A DNA stretch of 64,000 bases from Oopsacas minuta (taxonomy: Eukaryota > Porifera > Hexactinellida > Lyssacinosida > Leucopsacidae): contig JAKMXF010000144.1 of assembly GCA_024704765.1 (NCBI GenBank), positions 186,001 through 250,000 on the forward strand, written 5' to 3'. Positions within the stretch are counted from its first letter, which is position 1, and each line of letters starts with the position of its first letter. The position numbers were made by a program, and so were the translations under genes. The notes beneath the pieces are model-generated. The model was not told the origin of the DNA and ran no database searches. It saw only the letters and a program-made list of their open reading frames with translations. Shown here one piece after another: positions 36,496 through 45,837 of this stretch.

Positions 36496-37117
36496 ATGAG
36501 TGGACAATCTGTGGTTAGATTTGGGCCTCGTGGTTACATTGATTCTGACGGGCCTTGGGAAACCGAAGAAGAATTCATTAACGAAGTGGATGAGATATTA
36601 CGACAGATCTTAAATGCGGAAACTGTGACGGTTATAGCCCTCTACTGTAAGGCAGATGCTGCCATTGTTCGATTTATTGGGGGGAGTTCCTCACTCGAGG
36701 TATGACACTACTCCTGCTGAAAATTATACGAGATTCTAATTGTTATGTGTATAGAGAAGAAGGTGTTAAACATAGAACAACAGACTCGAGTATTATTGCT
36801 CCAATGCCAACTGGCAGATGGTGGACAGCAGGTGTAAAAACCCAGTGTCAGCCTCTTCTTGGTTTAATTCACATTCTCAGTAGTTCTGGTACGCAATGGC
36901 TTTCTATATTCCGTGCTTATGCGATTGGAAAAGTTATCCACACCGCTACCCAAAATGGAGAAGATCAACCACCCCAGAATATGTCAGTAATATCTTCAAT
37001 CTCCTCCGACCTTCAACAGGTGTTTTCAAACGAATTTATTCATTAACTAAGCTGCTCTATAAAGAAAATTCTAGAGAACTTAACAACCAGAAGGAATGTA
37101 TAAACACCTCCACTTAG
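36496..37117 (+). CDS. Unidentified 170-residue protein, 3 exons
   Basis: Exons 36496-36699, 36757-36831 and 36884-37117 join phase 0 throughout. The product starts MSGQSVVRFGPRGYIDSDG, has an acidic helix (ETEEEFINEVDEILRQI), a short amphipathic helix (KKVLNIEQQTRVLLLQ), then an aromatic/basic segment (FYIPCLCDWKSYPHRYPKW) and a helical C-terminus. I do not recognise it. The acceptors (TAGAG and CAGTAG) are weaker than most in the window, so the junctions are less certain. An AATAAA follows at 37165. It lies head-to-tail between the coiled-coil gene and the iRhom gene. Confidence 0.45.
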
Positions 37118-37164
37118 CGTGATAAGAAATATCATGTCCTTGTGTCATATATTTTAATATATTC

Positions 37165-37170
37165 AATAAA
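37165..37170 (+). terminator. AATAAA polyadenylation signal of the orphan gene
   Basis: AATAAA 48 bases after the stop codon, before the iRhom start at 37237. Confidence 0.5.
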
Positions 37171-37236
37171 TGGTACTGATACGGAGGTAGGTTCCGCTTG
37201 GGTCTTATTAACACACCTCTAATCTAATTAGCTAGT

Positions 37237-39240
37237 ATGAGTTTCCAGATGGAACAGAGTCCGTATAACACGGGAGGGTCTGAGATATTCGCTAATAATC
37301 AGGGTGAACCTGTATCTTCTCGCTACCAGGTATGTTTATGAATTGCTACTTTATGTTCATAAAACAACAAATAAATATGAATAATTATAGGATGAGAGGA
37401 GGACTACTGGGCAGCGAGTGAGACAGATGGGACGTAAAGGAACGATAAGAGCTGTGACTTCTGTAGGTGATTTCTTCGGAGTTACACAGCAGTCCCAATC
37501 CCGTCTCCGTAACGAATACGGGGAGAGAGGGGTAAGTACCCTCCGGAGACGACATGGTACTCAACAGAACAACTCATACGTGGACACTAATTACATGTCA
37601 CCAGAATTCCTTGGTGATATCGACATACCAATTGATCTGCTTGGTTTCGAAGATGGAGCTATACCAGAAGGGAAGGAGAATTTATTTATTAGAGACAAGA
37701 GAGAGGGGTTGGATTATTACAGACGGGTTGCGGATCTTAAGATAGAGGACGATGGTTTCTTCGGGGGGCATGTCGGAGGTGTCGCTGCACCCCTCAGTCC
37801 CAAAAGGAAGAACGTTAAAATTAAGGCGCCAAAAGTACCGAAAAGCAAATCAGACAAGATTAAAAGCAAACTAAAGGTGATAAAATATGATTATTAATAT
37901 CAATACTTAAACATTCCAATCTTCTTTAGGCGTTGCCATCCTTCTGGCCTTATTTCACTATTTTTATAATAGTATTGGACATCATTGCTGCTTCAGCGCC
38001 TATTATAATTGAGTGGGCTTCGAATGGGAACCTAGCACCCATCCATTTGATCCCACTGAGCATCACATATAACCCCCAAGATTATTTGACACTTAATAAT
38101 GTGTCGAGAGTGCCAAATGTGTCGGTATATGCGGGTGACTCTCCGAACATGTGGATAGGAACATCTGTCGAATTCTTGATAACAGCTGGAGCCTCGTATG
38201 CACCATGTATGAGGCGGGACCAGCAGATTGTGGCTCGATACGCTGAAGAGGATGAGAGAAAAGTGGCGCTAGGTGGTCTCGGGTGTTGCCGAAATGATTT
38301 CTCAGCTGGCACAGTTTTGAGGTCAGAATGTGGCGGAGCTTTCACACCTAATGTCCCATGTTCTAGTCCGAATTTCACACTACCCATCCCAGTAACGCAA
38401 GTATTTAGACCATGTTGTATAGGTATAATGGGAAGGTGTCAAGTGGTCACTAGTCTGCATTGCTCGTTTCTTGGCGGGATCTTCCACCCGAATTCTGACT
38501 CATGTGCCACTGTGAACTGTTTCAGAGCGATTTGTGGCATGTTTGGTACAGGGATTAATAGTGTCCCCGGGTTTGAGAACAGACCGGATCCTTCTCAGTG
38601 GTGGCGGTGGATCACAGCTCTTTTCTTCCACGCGGGGATTATTCATCTCATAGTTGTGGCTGTTGAGACACTAATAGTGGCAGGACTTGTCGAGCACACA
38701 GCTGGGTTAATTAGAGTAGCGCTTATATATTTTATTTGTGGCATAGGTGGTAATATGTTTGGCTCAATTATCTCGCCTTATGCTATCCAATTAGGTGGGT
38801 CTCCAGCTGTTATGGGGCTATCAGCTGTTTTTTTAGTGGAATACTTTGAGACTGTACAAGCGCTTAAAAACAAATGTGTCGAATTTTTGAGATTATTGGG
38901 GGTGTTAGTGACAATATTCCTTGTTAACTTCATCTTGGGGACCTTCCCATATGTCGATAATTGGGCCAATTTGGGCGGATTCTTGTTTGGTATCCCCTCC
39001 GCACTCGTTTTCCTCCCCTACGTCACGTTTGGGAAGTGGGACGCTGTGAGGAAGAGGATCGTTCTAGCAGTTGCCCTCCCGATTCTGATATTCATGTTTC
39101 TGGTACTGCTAATTATTTTCTATGTAGCAAACACGGACTTCTGTTCTGTTTGTAAATATTTTAGTTGTATACCATACTACTTGGATGTTTGTGGGAATGC
39201 TTATAACTACCCTGATCCTCAAGTTGTTTACTCTTCTTAA
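37237..39240 (+). CDS. RHBDF: iRhom-like inactive rhomboid
   Basis: Three exons (37237-37329, 37391-37876, 37930-39240) give 629 residues. A basic cytosolic N-terminus leads to TM1 (FTIFIIVLDIIAASAPIII), then a cysteine-rich luminal iRhom homology domain (RPCCIGIMGRCQV, HCSFLGGIFHPNSDSC, CFRAICGMFG). The rhomboid core follows (ALFFHAGIIHLIV, GIGGNMFGSI), with the iRhom C-terminal pattern FLPYVTFGKWD...RKR and CSVCKYFSCIPYYLDVC. iRhoms are ER/Golgi cofactors that traffic ADAM17. At the active-site positions this protein has GGSP in TM4 (Ser kept, the following Gly changed to Pro) and WANLGG in TM6 (catalytic His changed to Asn), so proteolysis is not expected. Confidence 0.9.
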
Positions 39241-39469
39241 GTGTACATATTGTAAACACAAACACGAATTTGTTTGTTTGTTTGTTTATATTTCAACTAG
39301 CAGGATTTTATTGTGTAATTATTTTTTGGTGATTTTCAAAATATTTCATTTCATAAATGGGAGGAACCACTTTGAATGGTATAGAATTCCATAATCACTG
39401 TTCGGTATCTAAGGACAACCTTGTACTGTATTTATTTGTTTATTTTTGTTTACAAATATCAGTATACAA

Positions 39470-40387
39470 ATGAAACGGCGCCCAATCAAGAGAAAATCAA
39501 CCAATCAGAATGCAGCTTTCACACCCTCTGCCACTTACTCACAACCCTCAAATCCGATTGGTCCAGAAATTCCTTCTAATATTAGAATTATTAGCTACTT
39601 TGAACACCTCTTGGAACAAACATTATATATTAAGCCTCGATCAATTGCATACTTCTGTTTATCAGTGTCACTTATACTGTCACTATTCGCGACATATTTT
39701 CCCTTTATTCGCCAGTATACAATTTCGAAGGAAAATTTCTTGAATGTTTACTTCGTAAAATTCGGTTGGGGTTGGACTCTGGCTATAGTTGGACCATATG
39801 TCCTCATTTCCAGTGCCATTTACACCTTAATGGAGGTCACTTTGATGGCTAAACACCTCGGGAGGCTCGTGGTGTCAACTGCCATGTGGTATTTCTGTAC
39901 CCAGCTGTTTGACTTGATCCAAGAAATGAGCGGGGAATGTTCCAATACGACGTTTGGGACAATAAAAGGTTGTTTGTTGGAGAACAATATTTGGAACGGT
40001 TATGACGTGTCAGGACACTGTTTCCTGTTGACATTTTGTTTACTAGTAACTGTTGAAGAATTCAAAACATCTAAATACATATACTGGGATGGTTTGTCAA
40101 CTGCTTTTGAGAAAAACAACAGACACGTTTCGTTTATTTACGAAAATTCAAAAGGTGTGATTTTCTTGTTAAAATTCGCCGCGTTAATATTAATATTTAT
40201 TTGGCAGTGGATGCTCATTACCTCGAGTTTGTTTTTTCACACTTTCAGTGAGAATTTAAGTGGCACAATATGTGGCATTGTGGCATGGTGGTCGACATAT
40301 ATCATATGTTTCCATGAACAGAAATATCTAACATTTCCAGGTGATGGAGTCTTGGGTGGATATTTTAGAGAATATACAGATATTTAA
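39470..40387 (+). CDS. FITM: FIT family ER lipid phosphatase (fat storage-inducing transmembrane protein)
   Basis: An intronless frame of 305 residues starting at MKRRPIKRKS; an upstream TTG is not the start. Several membrane spans are visible (SIAYFCLSVSLILSLFATY; LAIVGPYVLISSAIYTLM; FLLTFCLLVTV; FAALILIFIWQWMLI). The two family histidine motifs are present: GHCFLLTF and FFHTFSENLSG. FIT proteins act in the ER as acyl-CoA diphosphatases needed for lipid-droplet formation and ER lipid homeostasis. Length is above the 262 residues of human FITM2 because of the basic N-terminal extension. It is convergent with the NHL-repeat pseudogene at 40508. Confidence 0.88.
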   Translation: MKRRPIKRKSTNQNAAFTPSATYSQPSNPIGPEIPSNIRIISYFEHLLEQTLYIKPRSIAYFCLSVSLILSLFATYFPFIRQYTISKENFLNVYFVKFGWGWTLAIVGPYVLISSAIYTLMEVTLMAKHLGRLVVSTAMWYFCTQLFDLIQEMSGECSNTTFGTIKGCLLENNIWNGYDVSGHCFLLTFCLLVTVEEFKTSKYIYWDGLSTAFEKNNRHVSFIYENSKGVIFLLKFAALILIFIWQWMLITSSLFFHTFSENLSGTICGIVAWWSTYIICFHEQKYLTFPGDGVLGGYFREYTDI

Positions 40388-40507
40388 GTGATACTATTTC
40401 TAGAAATAGGAGCTTATTTTTGTGTTTATTTGTTTACTAATATTAATTGTGTACACTGTTTTCTATATTATCTACTTCTAATAACAACAAACAAATAAAC
40501 AAACAAA

Positions 40508-41773
40508 CTAGTAATATATTTGTAGAGGATAATTCTCACTCAATGACACACTAACTAATCTCCCGTTTGGAGTTATAGCTATCCCTTGGGGGTTATATAA
40601 CATTTCTTGTTGGTGTTCCTCTGTTCCTATCGTGTGTAGGAGATTGCCTTCTGGAGAGAATACCCGAATTGAGTGAGTGTCTTCATCGCTAATAACAAAG
40701 TTGTTAAGTGGATCTAGACAGAAGAAGAAAGGGTATGTCATATCCATTCCTTATCCACACGTAATGAGGGAGTGTAGCTTGTCTCCCTCTAGGGTTAGCA
40801 CGTGCATACATGAGGTGTTAGATGGACACAGTACGTACACGCGGTCACGTAACACTTTAACATCATATGGTCTTGCCATTGACTTATGGGTAATGTTACA
40901 TAGATGGTTCAGATCTGTGTCGTGTACGCTAATTCTGCTATTATCGCTATCTGTTATAAACACGTGACCGATGGGATCTGTTGTTAGTTGATTCGGATAT
41001 TTGAATTGTCCGTTGTTTGATCCCTTACCTCCTATCTTCCTAACAAGACTCATGTCAGTTAATTTGAATTGGCTTACAGTGTGATCTCTACAGCAACTGA
41101 CATACACATCCTCTCCGTGTATAGCTATACCCCATGGATTAATCAGCTGTCCTACACCCAGTTGATTGAGGTACTCTCCTGTATCAGAGAATATCTCTAC
41201 TCTGTTATTGTAACTGTTAGCTACGAATATTTGGTGTGTAGCTTCATGGATAGCTACACCTCGTGGATAATTCAACTGACCAGGACCTGAACCTTTCTTC
41301 CCAGTAGCGGTGGCTAGTAGGATTCTAGCATAATCTGGTACTCCTACTGGTACCTGAACAATCTCTCCGAAATGAGAAATGCTTATTTCCAGATGACGTA
41401 TGTCGCACTGCCATTTATGTGTGGTCTCAACAGGGACATTATTTCTCAGATCTCTCAAATTATCTTCCATTTCTCGGACCATTCTCTCCTGCATGGACTG
41501 GAGGGTGTTGTCTCTGAGGTCTCCTTGAAGGTGTGCAAGGGCCTCTGTCAGTTGGGTGATAGATTCTTGTTGAGCGATCTCTGTGGCTCTTTTTTCCTCC
41601 CTTCTGTTGCGGACTTCCTCTAGCAGCTGCACTCTCCGAACATTCAATAGCCCTATGAGACCATCTATCGTGGAGTGAATATGTGCCTCTATGGGGTCTA
41701 CATCTTGAGGGGCGATTGTGTAACGTTCTGCCTTAATTGTTGAGTGACGAATAGTTGAAGTAAGGCTTGGTTG
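40508..41773 (-). pseudogene. TRIM-type NHL-repeat gene interrupted by an in-frame stop
   Basis: One reading frame encodes a TRIM-like coiled coil (LLEEVRNRREEKRATEIAQQ) and six NHL blades. Examples are GQLNYPRGVAIHEATHQIFV, NPWGIAIHGEDVYVS, PNQLTTDPIGHVFITDS and, after the break, LDPLNNFVISDED and YNPQGIAITPNGRLVS. A single TAA at 40751-40753 separates blades 4 and 5 (LITCG stop GMDMTYP), and the frame continues perfectly beyond it. No intron can remove the stop. No RING or B-box lies upstream, and no in-frame ATG precedes the coiled coil. TRIM-NHL proteins are E3 ligases or RNA regulators. This copy is probably a decaying paralogue; stop readthrough or a sequencing error remain possible. 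Confidence 0.65.
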
Positions 41774-41969
41774 CTAGGGTAATCTTGTTTACTTAAAAGG
41801 AAATTGTTAGTTTATGAATTATGGTTATGGAACAAACAAATATTTGTTGTTTGTTGCTGCGATACGCGGTAAATATTGTGTGAAAACATTCACACCCAAC
41901 GTACATACGATTGGTTGTTTACCACTCCAATTATTACAAAACATTTCTAACACCTCTGAACCTAATTAG
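41774..41969. other. Divergent spacer between the NHL pseudogene and XLF
   Basis: A short AT-rich region containing CCAAT-like words (GATTGG) and the recurrent CACACC and GTGTCG-like words. No exon was recognised. Confidence 0.35.
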
Positions 41970-42780
41970 ATGTCTGAAAGTTTAGTTTGGCATTTTAGAA
42001 AATTTTCGACAAAAAAATTCCTCGTAAAATTCACAAATATTTCTGAAGAGAAAACTTACAAATTCGATGTGGTTGATTTACAACTCCGTCACTGGTGTGA
42101 AATTCCTACACACGAACAGCTGATTACAAGGTGTGAAGAATTAACAGGTGTTGAGCTAGCGCCACCCCAGCTGATTCTTGAAATGGAACAAGAGGTGTTA
42201 TACGGACAGCATGGCAATACTGAAGTGCTAAATATTACTGATAAACAGCTGATGTTACGTGTCAACAAATTGAGAACTTTGAAAGTTAATAATGTTCTAT
42301 TTTTAGATCGTGTTGATAAAGATTTTGAGAAGTTAGATCGGAGATGGGTGGTGGACACTTTTGTGCCACTTCTAGCACTATATGCACATAAGAATGATCC
42401 AGCAGGTATATCTGATAATTATTTGTTTGTTTGTTTGTTTTTTATGACATTCTTTATTCCCTTTAGTGTTGCTAGGTGAAGTAAAAACATTTGAAATATT
42501 CGGAAATGAAAGTACAAGAAACGAATATTTTAAATATAAACAACTTTTACAAGAAAAAGAAAATTCCAAAAATTCAGATGCAATAAATTCTGAGATCTCT
42601 TCATCTCAATCATCTGCTCCAGACACAAATTGTGACCTAACACCTCCAGTTGTAAACAAGACAACAAATAAACAAACAACAGCTCAAACAGAGTTAGAGG
42701 AACAACTTAGGAGAGAAGAGTTGAACAGAAAAAGAACAATCATGCCCGACATTGGAAAGAAGAAACGAAGATTATTATAA
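41970..42780 (+). CDS. NHEJ1: XLF/Cernunnos non-homologous end-joining factor
   Basis: Two exons (41970-42405, 42467-42780) give 249 residues. The first 145 match the XLF head: LVWHFRKF, FLVKFTNISEEKTYKFDVVDLQ, the conserved W, the APPQLILEMEQEVL helix and a LRVNKL beta segment, followed by the coiled-coil entry (WVVDTFVPLLALYAH). Exon 2 has KTFEIFGNESTRNEYFKYKQ, a disordered Ser/Thr linker, and an extreme C-terminus of KKKRRLL, matching the basic-hydrophobic Ku-binding motif that ends human XLF. XLF bridges XRCC4-LIG4 at double-strand breaks. PAXX and XRCC4 were considered but fit less well. Confidence 0.75.
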
Positions 42781-42944
42781 TTCTATATTTAGAACTCATT
42801 TATCTTCTTATATTAGATGACAAAGGGTCTGGGAAATGTGTGCACGCACCCACCTGGGTGCCCCAGACTTGGGACCATTTTGCCCTTCCTATAACTACCA
42901 CTGTAATAGCTATCTCATTATTTCTGTGATTGTTTGTTTTAGAA

Positions 42945-44480
42945 ATGGCATCAAAAGGAAAAGGAAAAGGAAAATTAAAGAAAAAGACTCAACCCAAACC
43001 TCCCACTAAACCACCACCTCCCATCGACACTCCATGTCTATTCAGTGTCTCGATTGGTACACAGAATATTTGCATAGCAACGGTTAGGAATGCTATTTTA
43101 GAAATAATTGTTAATGAGAATGGTGACAGATTAACACCTGCTAGTATTTGTTATGAAGTAGGGAAGAAAGGACAATTCAACCCACTAATTGGTCAAGTGG
43201 CTTCCCAATTAGCTGATCGAGGCGAACCCAATGCTTTTACTCATTTATTGGACTTTGAGAAGATGTCTGAAAATTGCTGTAAGACAAACTTCCAAGATAG
43301 TTCCCTGAAACTAGTGGCAGAATCTTCGACACAAAATATCTCACATGTCAGAATTCTAAGTGACTTCCTGTCTGCTGTCCGTGAAACAGTTTCTGCATAC
43401 TCTAACAAAACAGCTACTCACTGTATAATAGCACATTCCTCACAGGTATCCATGGAAACGCTCAGGAATGCATGTAATATAGCTGCTCTATCTCCAATAC
43501 AAATATTACCGGCTAGTATTTGTCCGCTATTAGCTTATGGAATTGGACAAAACAAAGATCAATTGGAAATTCCAAAAATTGCCTTAGTGATAGATTTGGG
43601 TCATAGGTATTTAGGTGTTTCTATTTATAGAATATTAAATGGACTCTTTCAACCAATCAAAACAGAGCAATTCCAGGGTTTAGGCGGGGAAAAGTTTGAT
43701 GAGATATTAACCAATCATATTGCGTCTCTCTTCAATGATAAACATAAATGCGATTTATACGAAAACAGGAAATCAATTCTAAAAATAGCCAGAGAGGTGT
43801 CAAATATTAAACACATACTTTCTACACTCCCAATCGCCTCTGTAAGTATAGATTCATTATATGAGGGTATCGATTGTCACCTCTCAATCGCAAGGGGCAG
43901 ATTCGAGTCACTCATTTCTCCAATAATTACCCGGTTAGTGGAAATCGTAACTTCAACAGTTTTAGGAAAAGATATGGAATTGGAATGTATCACTGATTTA
44001 GTTTGTGTCGGAGGTTCCTGTCGCATTCCATTCATCCAATCTCAGCTCCAGGGTGCCTTCTCTAGTGCCACTTTACATAACACATTGACACAAGATGAAG
44101 TTTTCGCACTAGGGGCAGCTAAACAGTGTCAATTAATAGAAGAAAATACTTTAGTGTCGGATTTCAAAACACCTCCAATATCTGTACCATCTACTATGTA
44201 TGATATTGTCCTAAAAATAGATATAGATATTCTGCTGTTCCAAAGTGGCACACCACTTCCTGCCACTAATGATACCACTTTAGAAGTGGCAGGGCCTCGT
44301 ACATTCTCAATCATAGAGTCTCGGAATTTAGGTAATGGAACCATTGACATACCTGAAGGTGTTAAAATTGTGTCGCTTCGATCAGAGCTCAATGCACAGA
44401 CTGGTTTGAAGTTGGTATTCAGCGACAAAATAAGTGGACAAGAATTAGACATATTTCAACTGATTTTCACACCTCTTTAG
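42945..44480 (+). CDS. HSPA14: HSPA14-like (Hsp70L1) ribosome-associated Hsp70
   Basis: An intronless coding frame of 511 residues (human 509). After a 28-residue Lys/Pro-rich extension (KGKGKGKLKKKTQPKPP) the Hsp70 ATPase fold follows: GDRLTPASICYE, PASICPLLAYGIGQ, GLGGEKFDEILTNHI, SLYEGIDCHLSIARGRFE and VCVGGSCRIPFIQ. The truncated substrate domain (FQSGTPLPATND) is typical of HSPA14 and lacks the lid. The protein works with DNAJC2 in the ribosome-associated complex on nascent chains. An acceptor-like TTTGTTTTAG just before the ATG suggests a 5' UTR intron. The basic extension is unusual. Confidence 0.85.
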   Translation: MASKGKGKGKLKKKTQPKPPTKPPPPIDTPCLFSVSIGTQNICIATVRNAILEIIVNENGDRLTPASICYEVGKKGQFNPLIGQVASQLADRGEPNAFTHLLDFEKMSENCCKTNFQDSSLKLVAESSTQNISHVRILSDFLSAVRETVSAYSNKTATHCIIAHSSQVSMETLRNACNIAALSPIQILPASICPLLAYGIGQNKDQLEIPKIALVIDLGHRYLGVSIYRILNGLFQPIKTEQFQGLGGEKFDEILTNHIASLFNDKHKCDLYENRKSILKIAREVSNIKHILSTLPIASVSIDSLYEGIDCHLSIARGRFESLISPIITRLVEIVTSTVLGKDMELECITDLVCVGGSCRIPFIQSQLQGAFSSATLHNTLTQDEVFALGAAKQCQLIEENTLVSDFKTPPISVPSTMYDIVLKIDIDILLFQSGTPLPATNDTTLEVAGPRTFSIIESRNLGNGTIDIPEGVKIVSLRSELNAQTGLKLVFSDKISGQELDIFQLIFTPL

Positions 44481-44592
44481 CCAATCAAATTAGATTTTTA
44501 GGAAATTGTTCTTTTACTAAATTCATTAAAATTTTTACTTTAGAATTTTCTAGAAACCCAAATTATTATTATTTGTTACTATAATTAGACAT

Positions 44593-45090
44593 ATGACGTC
44601 AGAAACTATCCTTGACATCCATACAGGTGCTGTGGTGTGTGCAGACACGATTCTGATTGGCCAGGTGACAATAGGCGCCAACACGGTGGTGCACCCTAAG
44701 GCCACTTTAGATGGGAGTGGAGGTCCAATTGTGATTGGTCAGAATAACATACTAGAAGAGAATGTTGTGATTAAAGGAACTGAAATTATAGAAATTGGTT
44801 CCGGTAACAGTTTCAGAGTAGGTACACATTGTCACGCCAAGAAAGTGGGAGATAACAACATATTCGAGATGAAATCGTATGTATCACCAGGTGTTACTAT
44901 TAATAGCGACTGTACAATTGGACCAAAATGTCGTGTAGAGGGGGAACAGGAGGTTCCGGACAGGACAATCCTATTGGCGGGACATGTTCCCTATACTATG
45001 AACCACGGGAGCAATAGTAACCTGGCTCAGATCGAATTACTATTAAAGAATCTCCCGAACTATCATAAGTTGATAAAATCGAGTAAATGA
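44593..45090 (+). CDS. DCTN6: Dynactin subunit 6 (p27)
   Basis: An intronless 165-residue left-handed beta-helix protein. Hexapeptide repeats are clear: GAVVCADTILIGQVTIG, NTVVHPKATLDG, GPIVIGQNNILEENVVI, GSGNSFRVG, GDNNIFEMKSYVSPGVTI. The C-terminal helix LLLKNLPNYHKLIKS matches the family end. DCTN6 caps the pointed end of the dynactin filament and links dynein to cargo. The start (MTSETILDI) is the first ATG of the frame. It is slightly shorter than human DCTN6 (190). Confidence 0.9.
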   Translation: MTSETILDIHTGAVVCADTILIGQVTIGANTVVHPKATLDGSGGPIVIGQNNILEENVVIKGTEIIEIGSGNSFRVGTHCHAKKVGDNNIFEMKSYVSPGVTINSDCTIGPKCRVEGEQEVPDRTILLAGHVPYTMNHGSNSNLAQIELLLKNLPNYHKLIKSSK

Positions 45091-45263
45091 TACATATATA
45101 TATATTTGTTGCTATTTATAGAATGACCCCCATGGGTACATCTCAGCAGTGGACACATTATCCTTAGTCGACCTCTTGGGCCATAAGATTGAAAGTATAT
45201 CTTATCTCCATAATCTGTTCTATTTTTAGATTGAGTTTACATAGAAACTTTCAAAAGACAAAC

Positions 45264-45455
45264 ATGCCGAATCAGCCACGTCGCTATGTCTCCCCTTACC
45301 CACCTAAAACCTTTAGAGAGTGGATGAAGTTTGGGTACAGGTTCACTTTCATGAGGGACCCTGTCTTCTTTATATCAGCTGGTATAGTGATATTTCTTAT
45401 AACTAGAATTCCTGTAACAGATGAAGCAAGGAAGAACAGTCAATATTTCAATTGA
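45264..45455 (+). CDS. Unidentified 63-residue single-pass membrane protein
   Basis: The frame starts at MPNQPRRYVSPYPP after a strong acceptor (TTCTATTTTTAG at 45218-45229), so a 5' UTR intron is likely. It has a basic/proline-rich N-terminus, an aromatic stretch (WMKFGYRFTFMRDP), one membrane span (VFFISAGIVIFLITRIP) and a short polar tail. Size and charge suggest a small inner-mitochondrial or ER subunit, but I cannot name a family. It lies 174 bp after DCTN6. Confidence 0.5.
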   Translation: MPNQPRRYVSPYPPKTFREWMKFGYRFTFMRDPVFFISAGIVIFLITRIPVTDEARKNSQYFN

Positions 45456-45837
45456 TTCCTAATCAGTATATAAGTTGTCATAGTTACACGAATATTTACT
45501 ACTATTATAACTCGTATTGTCTAATTATGATAATTAGTGCGCCTTATTCGTAAATCAGGCGCTAGAATAGTTGTTTTACGCGCCAAAGTAGTAATTTATA
45601 GCGCCAAATGTTGTATAATACATTTCATGGAGAACTATATGCAAATTTAGAAAAGTAAGTTACATATGAAACTACAAAATTGAAGTATTTTCTATAATTA
45701 TGAATCATCTTTTTGTGCAGAATTAAGACTCTGTGACCATAAATTATTAGAACATTGGTTAATCATATCATTGTTCTATTTTTAGAACTTTTAGAGCTAT
45801 ATAATCAAGTTCTAGTATCTAGAAACAAAATTTCTTA
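45456..45837. other. Intergenic region with clustered GCGCC words
   Basis: Several GGCGC/GCGCC words lie within about 70 bases (45540-45605), unusual in AT-rich surroundings. A TTCTATTTTTAG acceptor at 45774-45785 suggests a 5' UTR intron of the next gene. Confidence 0.45.

Noticed and set aside
37930..39240. Active rhomboid protease
   Set aside because: The serine is present but the TM6 histidine is Asn, and the protein has the full iRhom cysteine-rich domain and C-terminal pattern.
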